The notes under the pieces: model-generated | The model's input: only the letters and a program-made list of their open reading frames with translations | Database searches by the model: none | Told to the model about the DNA's origin: nothing | Source: Streptomyces niveus | GTDB taxonomy: Bacteria > Actinomycetota > Actinomycetes > Streptomycetales > Streptomycetaceae | NCBI RefSeq assembly: GCF_002009175.1 | Contig: NZ_CP018047.1 | Location: 4,526,001-4,590,000 of the forward strand | Length of the DNA: 64,000 nt | Reading direction: 5' to 3' | Program-made: the position numbers and the translations under genes | Shown here: one piece after another, positions 42,527 to 50,708 of the stretch | How the letters are laid out: each line of letters starts with the position of its first letter | Position numbering within the stretch: the stretch's first letter is position 1

Positions 42527-44914
42527 TCAGTTCCTTCCGGCGGGTGCCTGGACCGGTGCCTGGGCGGGGACGTCGGCCGGGGCCGTCGTCGCCCCCGCGC
42601 CGTCCCGCTTGCGCTGTTCGAGCACCTGCTGGCGCAGCAGTTCCAGGGAGCGGGCGATGGCGCCGACCTCGTCGTGGTGGCGTGGGTAGAGCACTGTGCG
42701 GCGGTCGCCGCCCGCCAGTGACTCGGCCTGTTTCGCGACCTCTCGCAGCGGCCGTACGACGATGATGTGCAGCCAGCCGAGGCACGCGGCGGCGGCGGTG
42801 ATACCGAGCAGACCGGCCAGGACCGTGCGGTTCTGGAGGTTGTACTCGGGGATGGCGAGCCCGGCGGCCGGCTGCCAGCTGACCACCATCCAGTTGAGCG
42901 ATTTGGCCGCTCCGCCGCCGACGAACGGGGCCGCGCCCGCGACCTGCACGCCGCCGTCTCCGTCGCGGTAGACGACGGCGCCCGCGCGGGCGCTTATGCC
43001 GGTCTTCTGACCGGTTCCGGCGGCCAGTTCGTCCAGCCGTGCCGAGGGCAGGTGCTCGAAGGCCAGATAGCCCGAGTTACCGCCGAGGACACGCCTCTCG
43101 GCGTCGATGACCCGGATCTCGCCGAGCCCCGGGCGCTTGAGGAGGGAGTTGATGAAGTCGATGCGGAACTCGCCGACGACCGTGCTGCCGTCGCGTCCGG
43201 ACAGCTCGGCGTAGCTGGCGATGACGGGTTCCGTACCGGAGTCGTTGAGGACGGTGATGTCGTCGGCGAACGGCCTGCCGTCCTTGCCGCCGTCCTTGCC
43301 CGCATCCTTCCCGCCGTCCTTGGCGCCGTCCTTCGGCTCGTCGGACAGCCGGGGGGACTCGCCGGAGCGGGCCAGGATCGTGCCGTCCGCGGCGCGTACG
43401 TACAGCGAGCGGTAGCGCGCGTGCTCGTTACGGGTGCGGTCCAGGACCTTCGTCATGTCCTCGGGCGAAGTGCGCTCGCCGAGCAGACCGGCGACGGACA
43501 CCAGGTCCGCGTGGCCCTCGTTGAGCGAGCGGCGCACCCGGTCGGAGAGGGTGTCGGTGCGCTCGCGCTGGTCGTTGGTGATCTGTTCCGGTACGACCGC
43601 GGTGGCGTCCGCCCGGTTCACCAGGAGCAGCATCGGGCCGGACCAGACGAGCAGCAGGATTCCGCAGACGACGAGCAGGGCGCGGGCCCCGATGCGGCCC
43701 CGGCGGCCCGCTCCGGCCGCGTCCGAGTCGGCACGCTCGCCGAGGAGCTGGCGGCGCAGCCGCTCCAGCGACTCCCCGATCCGGGCGGCCTCACCGTGGC
43801 GGGGCACCCGGACGGGCCGGGTCAGATCGCCGCGGGTGAGCCGGCGGCTCTCCAGGAACAGCCGCAGCAGCGGCCGCTGGACCGTACCGAGCAGGACGCC
43901 GACGGCGAGTGCGCCGATCAGCAGCAGCGCGCCTGCGGCCAGCAGCCCGAACAGCGGGTCGGTGACGCGGGTCGGGTCCTCGGCGACGTCCACCATGGCG
44001 ACGACGGTGAGTCCGAGCGAGGTGGCGACGGTGCCCTTGCCGGGCTCCGGGCCGGTGAGGGCCGCGTAACCGGCGACGGCGCGGTCACCCTGGAAGGTGT
44101 TGCCGCGCAGACTGCCGCTGACGCCCATGTAACCGCCCTCGCCCGGCACATTGGCCTTGAGGGGGTGCTCCTCGGCCCGCTTGGCCGCGACCTTCGCGAA
44201 CGCCTTCAGCTGCTTCTTGGACCGCTCGACGCCGGTGCGCTGGTCCTCCGTGAGGACCTGCTCGCTCTCCGGGATGCCGTCACTGCTGAGGATGCGACCG
44301 GTGCTGTCGATGACGGCGATGGAGCGGAACTTACCGAGGCTTATGCCGGGGAACCGCAGGCTGCTGGAGGCGATGAGCAACTGCTGGGGCTGTCCTTCCC
44401 AGGACAGCAGTTCCAAGGAGAGCAGCCGGGTCTCGCCGTTGGCGAGTCGCACCATACGGGGGCTGAGACCGTCCTTCTCGGAGAGCTTGGCGGTGTCGAT
44501 CGCGGCGACGGGAACGTTCTCGCCACGGGCCGCGAGCATCTTGCCCGAGGAGATCTCGACGACGGCGGTGCCCACCCACTTCTGGTAGACGCTGCCGATC
44601 TTGTCGACGACGGCGTCCGGCTGGGCCGGATCTCCCGCGTTGAACAGTCCGGCGGTTCTCGCCAGGTCCGCCGCGCTCTCGTCGATGGACGCGCGCATCG
44701 CCACCGCGCCGTCCTCGGCGAAGTGCTGCTGCGAGGTCATGACGGCCTTCGGCACGGAGTCCTCGCCCGCGCGGCCGAAGCCGAGGGCGGTGATTCCGGC
44801 CAGCGAGAGCAGCAGCGCGGACAGGATCGCGATGGGTGGGCGGATGCCGCCCAAGAGGGACATGTCGGCCCGTCGCCGGACCTTGTGCCGTCGCTTCGCG
44901 GGCGAAGCGGCCAT
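42527..44914 (-). CDS. Duplicated membrane sensor with two HAMP domains and no output domain
   Basis: This is 795 residues with an internal duplication. Each half has a membrane helix, an extracytoplasmic Cache-like sensing domain of about 270 residues (46-325 and 440-705), a second helix and a HAMP unit. The first HAMP is QRPLLRLFLESRRLTRGDL near 350 and the second VRPLREVAKQAESLAGGDR near 730. After HAMP 2 the protein ends with a Pro/Ala tail; no kinase, cyclase or chemotaxis domain follows. It is the first gene of the pgsBC operon (six-base gap), so it may sense envelope state for PGA synthesis or act structurally. A Lys/Asp/Gly repeat (DGGKDAGKDGGKDG) lies near 540. Confidence 0.82.
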   Translation of the reverse strand: MAASPAKRRHKVRRRADMSLLGGIRPPIAILSALLLSLAGITALGFGRAGEDSVPKAVMTSQQHFAEDGAVAMRASIDESAADLARTAGLFNAGDPAQPDAVVDKIGSVYQKWVGTAVVEISSGKMLAARGENVPVAAIDTAKLSEKDGLSPRMVRLANGETRLLSLELLSWEGQPQQLLIASSSLRFPGISLGKFRSIAVIDSTGRILSSDGIPESEQVLTEDQRTGVERSKKQLKAFAKVAAKRAEEHPLKANVPGEGGYMGVSGSLRGNTFQGDRAVAGYAALTGPEPGKGTVATSLGLTVVAMVDVAEDPTRVTDPLFGLLAAGALLLIGALAVGVLLGTVQRPLLRLFLESRRLTRGDLTRPVRVPRHGEAARIGESLERLRRQLLGERADSDAAGAGRRGRIGARALLVVCGILLLVWSGPMLLLVNRADATAVVPEQITNDQRERTDTLSDRVRRSLNEGHADLVSVAGLLGERTSPEDMTKVLDRTRNEHARYRSLYVRAADGTILARSGESPRLSDEPKDGAKDGGKDAGKDGGKDGRPFADDITVLNDSGTEPVIASYAELSGRDGSTVVGEFRIDFINSLLKRPGLGEIRVIDAERRVLGGNSGYLAFEHLPSARLDELAAGTGQKTGISARAGAVVYRDGDGGVQVAGAAPFVGGGAAKSLNWMVVSWQPAAGLAIPEYNLQNRTVLAGLLGITAAAACLGWLHIIVVRPLREVAKQAESLAGGDRRTVLYPRHHDEVGAIARSLELLRQQVLEQRKRDGAGATTAPADVPAQAPVQAPAGRN

Positions 44915-45102
44915 GAGCGTTCCCTTTCGGATGTTCGTGATCGGCGGGCGCTGTGCGAGCGTGCGGGCGCGCGGAGAACAGCCCCAGCCGGAAGGGTCCG
45001 ACTCGCAAGCCTTGGTGAAGGTTGCACGAAGAGTTACGGGTGTGATCTACGCGACGTTTGGACTGAGTGATTCCGTCAACGCGAGCGAGTCGTCACGGTT
45101 TC

Positions 45103-45172
45103 CGCCCAATCGGGCACACCGCCGTGCGTCCGCCCGATCGGACACACCGCCGTGCGCCCGCTCAGTCGGGCA
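45103..45172. repeat. 28-bp tandem repeat running into the capA 3' end
   Basis: CGCCCAATCGGGCACACCGC opens unit 1 (45103-45130). Unit 2 (45131-45158) differs at a few bases, and a 14-base partial third unit (45159-45172) overlaps the last codons of the CapA gene (stop at 45162). Confidence 0.75.
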
Positions 45173-46466
45173 GCTCGTTCAGCGGCCGCAGACCGTCGCT
45201 CGCGGCACCCCGGTTGAGCATCGTGCCCCGCGTGCGTTCGAAGGCGAGCCGGTACTGGGCACGCTCCTCCGCCGACAGATCCTTGTCCGCGCGCAGCGCG
45301 CCCGCGATGTCCAGCAGCCGGTGGTCCTTCGCCGCGCCCTTGGTGCCCTTACCGCCCTCGGCGGACTGCTCGACGCCCGCGCCGTCCGCGTCGCTCTCCT
45401 CGCCTTCTTCGGGCGGGATGGTGACGAAGGTCGGTGCGTAGCGCGCCTCCACGTCCCAGCCGCCGCCGGACTTCTCGCGGAACTCGAACCAGCCTATGGC
45501 GCCTTCCTCGGTCAGCCCGGACGGCACGTCGTGCCGGGCGAGCTGGTTCCCGAGGCCGTACGCGATCCAGGTGCCGTCCACCTTCTCCATCGGCTGCACC
45601 ACATGCGCGTGATGGCCGATGACCAGGTCGATCCCGGTCTCCTTCGCGATCCGCCGGCCCAGTTTGAGCTGCGAGGCGCTGGGGTCGGGATGGTGCTCGC
45701 GCCCCCAGTGGATGCTGAGGATCACCGCCTCCGCGCCCGCCTTGCGGGCGGCCTTCTCGGCGGCGGCGATGGCGTCGAACGAGTTCTCGTTGGCGAGCCA
45801 GGGCTTGTCGGCCGGTACTTCGCGCCCGTTGAACCCGAAGGCGTACGACAGCTGCGCCACCCGTACGCCCTTCACGTCCACGATCAGCGGCTTGGCGCCC
45901 TCGGCGGCGCTGCGCGCGGAACCGGTGTGCTTCAGCCCGGCCGCGTCCAGGGCGTCCAGGGTGCGGGTGACACCCTTGGGGCCGTCGTCCAGCGTGTGGT
46001 TGGACGCCGTCGAGCAGGTGTCGTACCCCGTCTGCTTGATCGCCTTGGTGATCTGCGGCGGCACCAGGAAGTCGGGGAAGCTGCGGAAGGGCCCCTTCGG
46101 TCCGGCGACCACCGGCTCGAAGTGGCAGATGGCCAGATCGGCCTTGCTGATGACGGGCTTCACCCCGGCCATGATCTTGCCGAAGTCCGGATCCGGGACA
46201 TCGGCGCCGACCTTCTTGCCCACCGCCTCGGGGACCTGTGTGACACCCGCGTCCCGGTACGCCTGCTCGGTCAGCTGCGGGTGGATGAGGATGTCGCCCG
46301 CGGCGGCGACGGTGAACGCGGGTTCGCCCTTGGGCGCCGCGTCGTCGCTGTCGCCGCCGACGAGGGAACAGCCCGCGGCGGTCGTCGCGAGGAGCGCGAG
46401 CACGAGTGCGGCGCTGCTTCCGGGCAGGCGAAGGCCCCGGACGGAGATGTTTCGGTGTGGTGTCAC
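45162..46466 (-). CDS. CapA/PgsA-family metallophosphatase-like lipoprotein
   Basis: This is about 434 residues from GTG 46466. The signal ends in TTAAGC, a workable lipobox with Cys near 34. The CapA metallophosphatase-like motifs are all visible: AAAGDILIHP, DLAICHFEPVV, TASNHTLDDG, LSIHWGREHHPDPS, IGHHAHVVQP and YGLGNQLA. In Bacillus, PgsA (CapA) helps PGA export and polymerisation at the membrane. The gene lies just upstream of the pgs operon on the same strand. The promoter must overlap the 20-base spacer to the divergent gene; GTG has no good ribosome site, so a leaderless mRNA is possible. A 35-residue charged linker precedes the C-terminus. Confidence 0.88.
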   Translation of the reverse strand: MTPHRNISVRGLRLPGSSAALVLALLATTAAGCSLVGGDSDDAAPKGEPAFTVAAAGDILIHPQLTEQAYRDAGVTQVPEAVGKKVGADVPDPDFGKIMAGVKPVISKADLAICHFEPVVAGPKGPFRSFPDFLVPPQITKAIKQTGYDTCSTASNHTLDDGPKGVTRTLDALDAAGLKHTGSARSAAEGAKPLIVDVKGVRVAQLSYAFGFNGREVPADKPWLANENSFDAIAAAEKAARKAGAEAVILSIHWGREHHPDPSASQLKLGRRIAKETGIDLVIGHHAHVVQPMEKVDGTWIAYGLGNQLARHDVPSGLTEEGAIGWFEFREKSGGGWDVEARYAPTFVTIPPEEGEESDADGAGVEQSAEGGKGTKGAAKDHRLLDIAGALRADKDLSAEERAQYRLAFERTRGTMLNRGAASDGLRPLNELPD

Positions 46467-46486
46467 CCTGATATTTTCACTACAAC

Positions 46487-47482
46487 ATGAGCCCTGATCC
46501 GACCAAAAAGGTAACGGTAACGACAAAAGTGGCCCGAAAAGCCCTGCTCGTCGTGCTCCTTGTGGCGGCGGTCGCCGTGGTCGTCCCGGTGCTCGACAGA
46601 TCCCGGACGGACGTTCCGCGGCCCGGCCCCGGCCCGACCGGGGCCTCGGCGGGCCTGGAGAGCCGGCTCGCCGCGTACGCCACCGACGTCGTCGCCGACG
46701 CCCGCTACCTGCCGCCGGACCGCGCCGAGCGCGAGACCCTGGCCGAGGGCGTCGCGCTGTACGTGGACGGCGAGCACGAGCGCGCGGCGCGCCGACTGGC
46801 CGAGGTCGACTTCGGCGTACGGATCGTGCGGGACACGCCGCGCGACGGGGACGGACCCGGCCGCCGGTACGCGGAGATCGCCGACCGTACGGACGAGACC
46901 CGGCGCGGCTGGGGACGGGTGTACGTCGACCTGGACACCGCCCCGCACTACAGCGTCCAGGTCCCGCACCCGGTCGCCGACGCGTACACCGACCGCCTCG
47001 GCGTGGGTGTGCTGCGCGGCGCCCCCGGCGGGGTGCTGGTCGTCGCAGGCGCCCACCGCCGCGCGGGCGAGGGGAACGCGGCCGATGTCGCCCACCGCCG
47101 GGACACCGTCTTCCACGCGGTCACCGCCGAACTCGTCGACCGCGGGTTCCCCGGTATCCAGGTGCACGGCTTCGCCGACAGCAGCGTCCCCGGCCGCGAC
47201 GTCGTCGTCTCCACCGGCGCGGGCGACCGGGCCCGCCCGCAGGCACGCACCCTCGCGGGCGCGCTGGACGGCGACGAATTCCGGGTCTGCCGGGCCTGGG
47301 AGGAGAAGTGCCCGCTCGAAGGCCGTAACAACACGCAGGGGAAACTCGCGGCGGCACAGGGCGTGCCGTTCCTGCACATCGAGGTGAGCCGCGCCGTACG
47401 GGGCGACACGGCACGCACGGGCCGCGCGGTCGCGGCGATGGCGACGGCGGTCCGTGAGTGGGGCGCGCGCACCGGAAATTGA
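46487..47482 (+). CDS. Anchored putative zinc hydrolase next to the PGA genes
   Basis: This is 331 residues. A membrane anchor spans about 18-36 (KALLVVLLVAAVAVVVPVL). A single domain holds VQVPHPVADAYTD, VAGAHRRAGEGNAADVAH, IQVHGFADS and FLHIEVSRAVR. The spaced His/Asp/Glu residues are like those of M14-type or N-formylglutamate-deformylase-like zinc hydrolases; family not certain. Next to CapA and pgsBC it could degrade or trim a gamma-glutamyl polymer, but that is inference. It begins 20 bases from the divergent capA start, so regulation is probably shared. Confidence 0.65.
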   Translation: MSPDPTKKVTVTTKVARKALLVVLLVAAVAVVVPVLDRSRTDVPRPGPGPTGASAGLESRLAAYATDVVADARYLPPDRAERETLAEGVALYVDGEHERAARRLAEVDFGVRIVRDTPRDGDGPGRRYAEIADRTDETRRGWGRVYVDLDTAPHYSVQVPHPVADAYTDRLGVGVLRGAPGGVLVVAGAHRRAGEGNAADVAHRRDTVFHAVTAELVDRGFPGIQVHGFADSSVPGRDVVVSTGAGDRARPQARTLAGALDGDEFRVCRAWEEKCPLEGRNNTQGKLAAAQGVPFLHIEVSRAVRGDTARTGRAVAAMATAVREWGARTGN

Positions 47483-47520
47483 CCTGCGCGCGGACCGCCC
47501 GTTGATGCACAGTGACCGCC

Positions 47521-47913
47521 ATGACTTCTCGCGTACGACACGTGACCATCGACTGCGCCGACGCCTACCGGCTCGCCACCTTCTGGGCGGATGTGCTCGG
47601 CGCCAAGGTGTCCGACGAAGACGAACCCGGCGACGACGAGGCACTGGTGGCCGCCGACGGCATCACACTGCTCTTCGTCGAGGTCCCGGAGGGCAAGGCG
47701 GCGAAGAACCGCATCCACGTGGACCTCGAACCCCAGGACCGCACCCGCGAGGAGGAGGTCGAACGACTTCTGTCTCTGGGCGCCACCCTGATGTCGGACC
47801 ACCGCCGCGCCGACGGCCTCGGCTGGGCGACGCTGACGGACATCGAGGGCAACGAGTTCTGCGTGGAACGCAGCAAGGGTGAGCGGGCGGCGACGTTGGC
47901 GGCGGCGCTCTAG
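47521..47913 (+). CDS. Single-domain VOC protein
   Basis: This is 130 residues. The strand VRHVTIDCADAYRLATFWADVLGA, split here, then LLFVEVPEGKAAKNRIHVDLEP and ATLTDIEGNEFCVE are those of a small VOC protein. A metal-binding His-Glu pattern is present (H of RHVTID, E of GNEFCVE). GTG 47512 is a possible earlier start. Function not predictable. It lies 38 bases after the preceding gene and may be cotranscribed. Confidence 0.85.
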   Translation: MTSRVRHVTIDCADAYRLATFWADVLGAKVSDEDEPGDDEALVAADGITLLFVEVPEGKAAKNRIHVDLEPQDRTREEEVERLLSLGATLMSDHRRADGLGWATLTDIEGNEFCVERSKGERAATLAAAL

Positions 47914-47956
47914 GGCTGGTCCATCAGGGCCGCGACCGCGCCGGGCCCGCGCAGGC

Positions 47957-48703
47957 TCACATCCGCGATCTCAGTACGTCGACCTCGCAGCCCGGCGCGA
48001 ACGGGTCGAAACCGTGCTCGGCCAGCCAGCGAACCACCAGCAGGCTCCGCACCGACCACCACGCGCGGATCACATCGAGGTCGACGTCGGTGCCGTACCC
48101 GGCGATGACGTCGTCGAGGTGCTCCTCGTGTCCGAGCGTGAAGGTGGCGAGGTCGTACAGGGCGTCACCCCGGCCCGCCTCGGACCAGTCGATGATGCCG
48201 GTGACCTCGTCGCCGTCGACGAAGACGTGCGCGATCTGGAGGTCGCCATGGGTGAACGCCGGAGTCCACGGCCGGAAGGCGGCCTCGGCGACCTGGCGAT
48301 TGCGGGTGACCAGGTCGGCGGGCAGGAAACCGCTCGTCACAAGCCGCTCGCACTCGCTGTCGAGATCGGCCGCCAACTCGGCGAGGTCCCGGCCGGCCCC
48401 GCCGGGCCAGGGCGGCAACGGCGCGTCGTGCAACTTCCGGATGGCGGCGCCCGCCGCGGCCCACGCCGCCGGCGGCATGGTCGACGGCTCGCCGAGGGAG
48501 CCGAGTGCCGTCCCCGGGACAGCGCTGATCGCGAGCACGGGCGGCTTGCGCCACAGGACTTCCGGAGTCGGGACCGGCACCAGGGCCATCGCCCGGACCT
48601 CGACGTCGATGCGTGCCTGATCGGCGTCCACTTTCAGGAACACGTCGCCGACGCGCAGGGTCGCGCGCTCGGAGTGGGCGACGACGACCTCGACCTCATC
48701 CAT
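47957..48703 (-). CDS. Aminoglycoside-phosphotransferase-fold kinase
   Basis: This is 248 residues, short for the family. It has FTHGDLQIAHVFVDGDEVTGIIDWSEAGRGD (shown here as two motifs: HGDLQIAH and IIDWSEAG) at about 150-180. The catalytic Asp is in HGD and the metal Asp in IDW; the usual Asn of HGDxxxxN is His, as in a known Streptomyces subgroup. The N-lobe has VFLKVD as the ATP lysine strand. The ATG overlaps the stop of the upstream DUF4291 gene by eight bases. Substrate unknown; nothing shows drug resistance. Confidence 0.82.
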   Translation of the reverse strand: MDEVEVVVAHSERATLRVGDVFLKVDADQARIDVEVRAMALVPVPTPEVLWRKPPVLAISAVPGTALGSLGEPSTMPPAAWAAAGAAIRKLHDAPLPPWPGGAGRDLAELAADLDSECERLVTSGFLPADLVTRNRQVAEAAFRPWTPAFTHGDLQIAHVFVDGDEVTGIIDWSEAGRGDALYDLATFTLGHEEHLDDVIAGYGTDVDLDVIRAWWSVRSLLVVRWLAEHGFDPFAPGCEVDVLRSRM

Positions 48704-49304
48704 GGGCGACGATCCCGGGAACGGCCGTCCGCGTCGCCGCGGGCACCGGGTAAGGGTGCTCCGCCGGCAGGAGGCGTCGTGCCGAAGCCAGGTCCCCGTC
48801 CCGTACGTGGGCGTGAATCGTGTGCGCGAGGGTGGTGACGTCGGTGATGGAGACCGTCCACTCGTCCGCGTACCGGCGCGCGGCCTCTCCTGTGAGACCG
48901 AGCTGCAGCGAGCGGTGAGGGAGCGGCGACAGGTGCAGGTCCCGTTCCGGGTCCCACTGGACGCGGGACGGGGACCGCTTCAACTGGCGTTTCCAGGCCG
49001 CGCGGTCAGGATGCAGGCCGCGCTCGTAGTGGGTCAGGCAGGCATGTTCCAGCGCCCATTCGAAGCCTTCACGGGTGATCTCGACGGCGAGGACGGTTTC
49101 CTGGCCCTCCTTGGAGCCCCATCCGCAGCGGTACATCATCCAGAGGAAGGAGGGCTTGATCCAGGTCATCCGGTCCCGCTGCCAGACCGCCGGGAAGCGA
49201 CCGTCGCGGGCCGCGGGAAGGCCGATCTCCGGCCTGTACGCCTGGTACACGGTGACGGTGGAAGCGGTGTGGAGCGCGCGGATCTGGTGCATGGGTTCTG
49301 CCAT
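48696..49304 (-). CDS. DUF4291 family protein
   Basis: This is 202 residues, near the family norm. The signature VTVYQAYRPEIGLPA, WQRDRMTWIKPSFLWMMYRCGW and VQWDPERDLHLSPLPHRSLQLGL is complete. The function of DUF4291 is unknown. It is coupled to the APH-fold gene by an eight-base overlap. MAEPMHQIR offers two close starts, 49304 and 49292; the first is given. Confidence 0.85.
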   Translation of the reverse strand: MAEPMHQIRALHTASTVTVYQAYRPEIGLPAARDGRFPAVWQRDRMTWIKPSFLWMMYRCGWGSKEGQETVLAVEITREGFEWALEHACLTHYERGLHPDRAAWKRQLKRSPSRVQWDPERDLHLSPLPHRSLQLGLTGEAARRYADEWTVSITDVTTLAHTIHAHVRDGDLASARRLLPAEHPYPVPAATRTAVPGIVAHG

Positions 49305-49398
49305 GGTGACCAGCGTGGGAGCACCGGGCGATGCGCGCCATCGAATTAGTGGCCCCGGCCCCGCGCGCGGGCCCGGGGCCGGGGTTCGTGACTGGTGG

Positions 49399-50442
49399 TC
49401 AGCGTTCGAGAAGGGCGATGCGGATGGCTCGTTCGACGTGGGCGGCGGTGTTGGCGTGTCCTGCGGCGTTGGGGTGGACCAGGGTGGCGCGCTTGCCGAC
49501 GATCGCGCAGTTCAGCACGGTGCCGGCCAGCTTGGCGGGCCAGTAGTCCCCGGCGTTGCCGCAGATGCCCTCGACCCACTTGGTGTCCGCGGGCTGACAG
49601 GCGTCGTGGCCCACGCTGGAGGAGTAGACGTCGACGTAGCGGTCGCCGAAGAAGTCCGTGACCCGCTGGATCGTGCTGTTCAGCTTCTTGAGGACGTCCT
49701 CACGGAGCCAGTCGACGTCGGCATGGGTGATCGAGCCGACTTCGGTGAGGGCGAGGCGGTTGCAGTCACTGCCGCTGTCCGGCAGGACGGCCGGGTAGCC
49801 GACGGTGATCACCTTGGCGTTGGGCGCGGCCTGGTGCACCCTGGCCAGCATCTCGATGTACTCGTCCTGGACCCGGGCGAGCTTGTCCTCGATGCTCTCC
49901 TCCCCCTCGGGGGGATTGGTGTAGTGGTCGCGGCAGGACTTGCCGGCCACGCCCTGTTCGAGGCACTTCAGGAGCACGCCGCCGAAGGGCAGGCTGTTGC
50001 CGCCGACGCCGATGGTGACGACGTCGGTCTCGTCGCCGAGCTTGGCCCGCTCGGTCTGCGGGGCCACCGCCGTCCAGCCGCCCTCCGGGGGCTGGACGGG
50101 GCTGATCGGCTTCTGCTTCGCCGTGGCGATGTCGGCGATGGTGGCGGCGCCGCAGCTGACGTTGGTCAGGTGGACGGGCTTGCCCGGCGGGAACTCGGCA
50201 AGCTCCTGGTCGACGACGTCGGGGTAGGCGTCTGTGGTGCGGTCGCAGCCGTCGCGTGACGCGTCACCGAGTGCGGGCTGCGGGTCGCCGACGAAGACGC
50301 CGGCGGTGTACGAGTCGCCCAGCGCGGCCCACTCGTACTGATCAGCCGCCCCGGCCGAGCCCGAGGGCACGAGCGTGGACGCCGCCAGCGCGAGCCCGAC
50401 GGCCAGAGCCCGTGTGCGCAGGCGGGAGACAGGGTGTCGCAT
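49399..50442 (-). CDS. Secreted SGNH/GDSL esterase
   Basis: This is 347 residues. The signal peptide (RTRALAVGLALAASTLVPSGSAGA) is cut near 35. The SGNH blocks are clear: ALGDSYTAG (block I, Ser), a Gly-containing strand, VVTIGVGGNSLPF (block III, Asn) and LVHPNAAGH (block V, Asp missing its usual DxxH spacing but His present). Six cysteines suggest disulfides, as in Streptomyces lipases. ATG 50442 follows GGAGGATCC. Divergent from the phytase gene over 266 bases without a gene. Substrate probably an ester lipid. Confidence 0.88.
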   Translation of the reverse strand: MRHPVSRLRTRALAVGLALAASTLVPSGSAGAADQYEWAALGDSYTAGVFVGDPQPALGDASRDGCDRTTDAYPDVVDQELAEFPPGKPVHLTNVSCGAATIADIATAKQKPISPVQPPEGGWTAVAPQTERAKLGDETDVVTIGVGGNSLPFGGVLLKCLEQGVAGKSCRDHYTNPPEGEESIEDKLARVQDEYIEMLARVHQAAPNAKVITVGYPAVLPDSGSDCNRLALTEVGSITHADVDWLREDVLKKLNSTIQRVTDFFGDRYVDVYSSSVGHDACQPADTKWVEGICGNAGDYWPAKLAGTVLNCAIVGKRATLVHPNAAGHANTAAHVERAIRIALLER

Positions 50443-50708
50443 GGATCCTCCAGGATCGGCAAAGACGCCCGGAGCTGGAACGTGACTCCGGGCGGAAGGC
50501 ACCTCGGCGAAGATCATTCACGCCATCGGCCTGCCCGGCCGACGAATCGGGCCTACCGTCCCCGATCGAGCTAAATGATCAGATCTTTCGTGCCGCCCCC
50601 GCGCTCCAAGGCCAGCCCGGCGAGACGGTGGTGTTCATGTCCAGGACAGCCAACCGTCCCGATAGCCCATGCAAGACCTTCACGGGACGGTCCCAAGGTG
50701 GGGTCGCC

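Noticed and set aside
50580..50708. Possible PHO box before the phytase gene (GTTCATG near 50632)
   Set aside because: Only one half-site is visible; the second direct repeat at 11-bp spacing is missing, so PhoP control is not supported by sequence.
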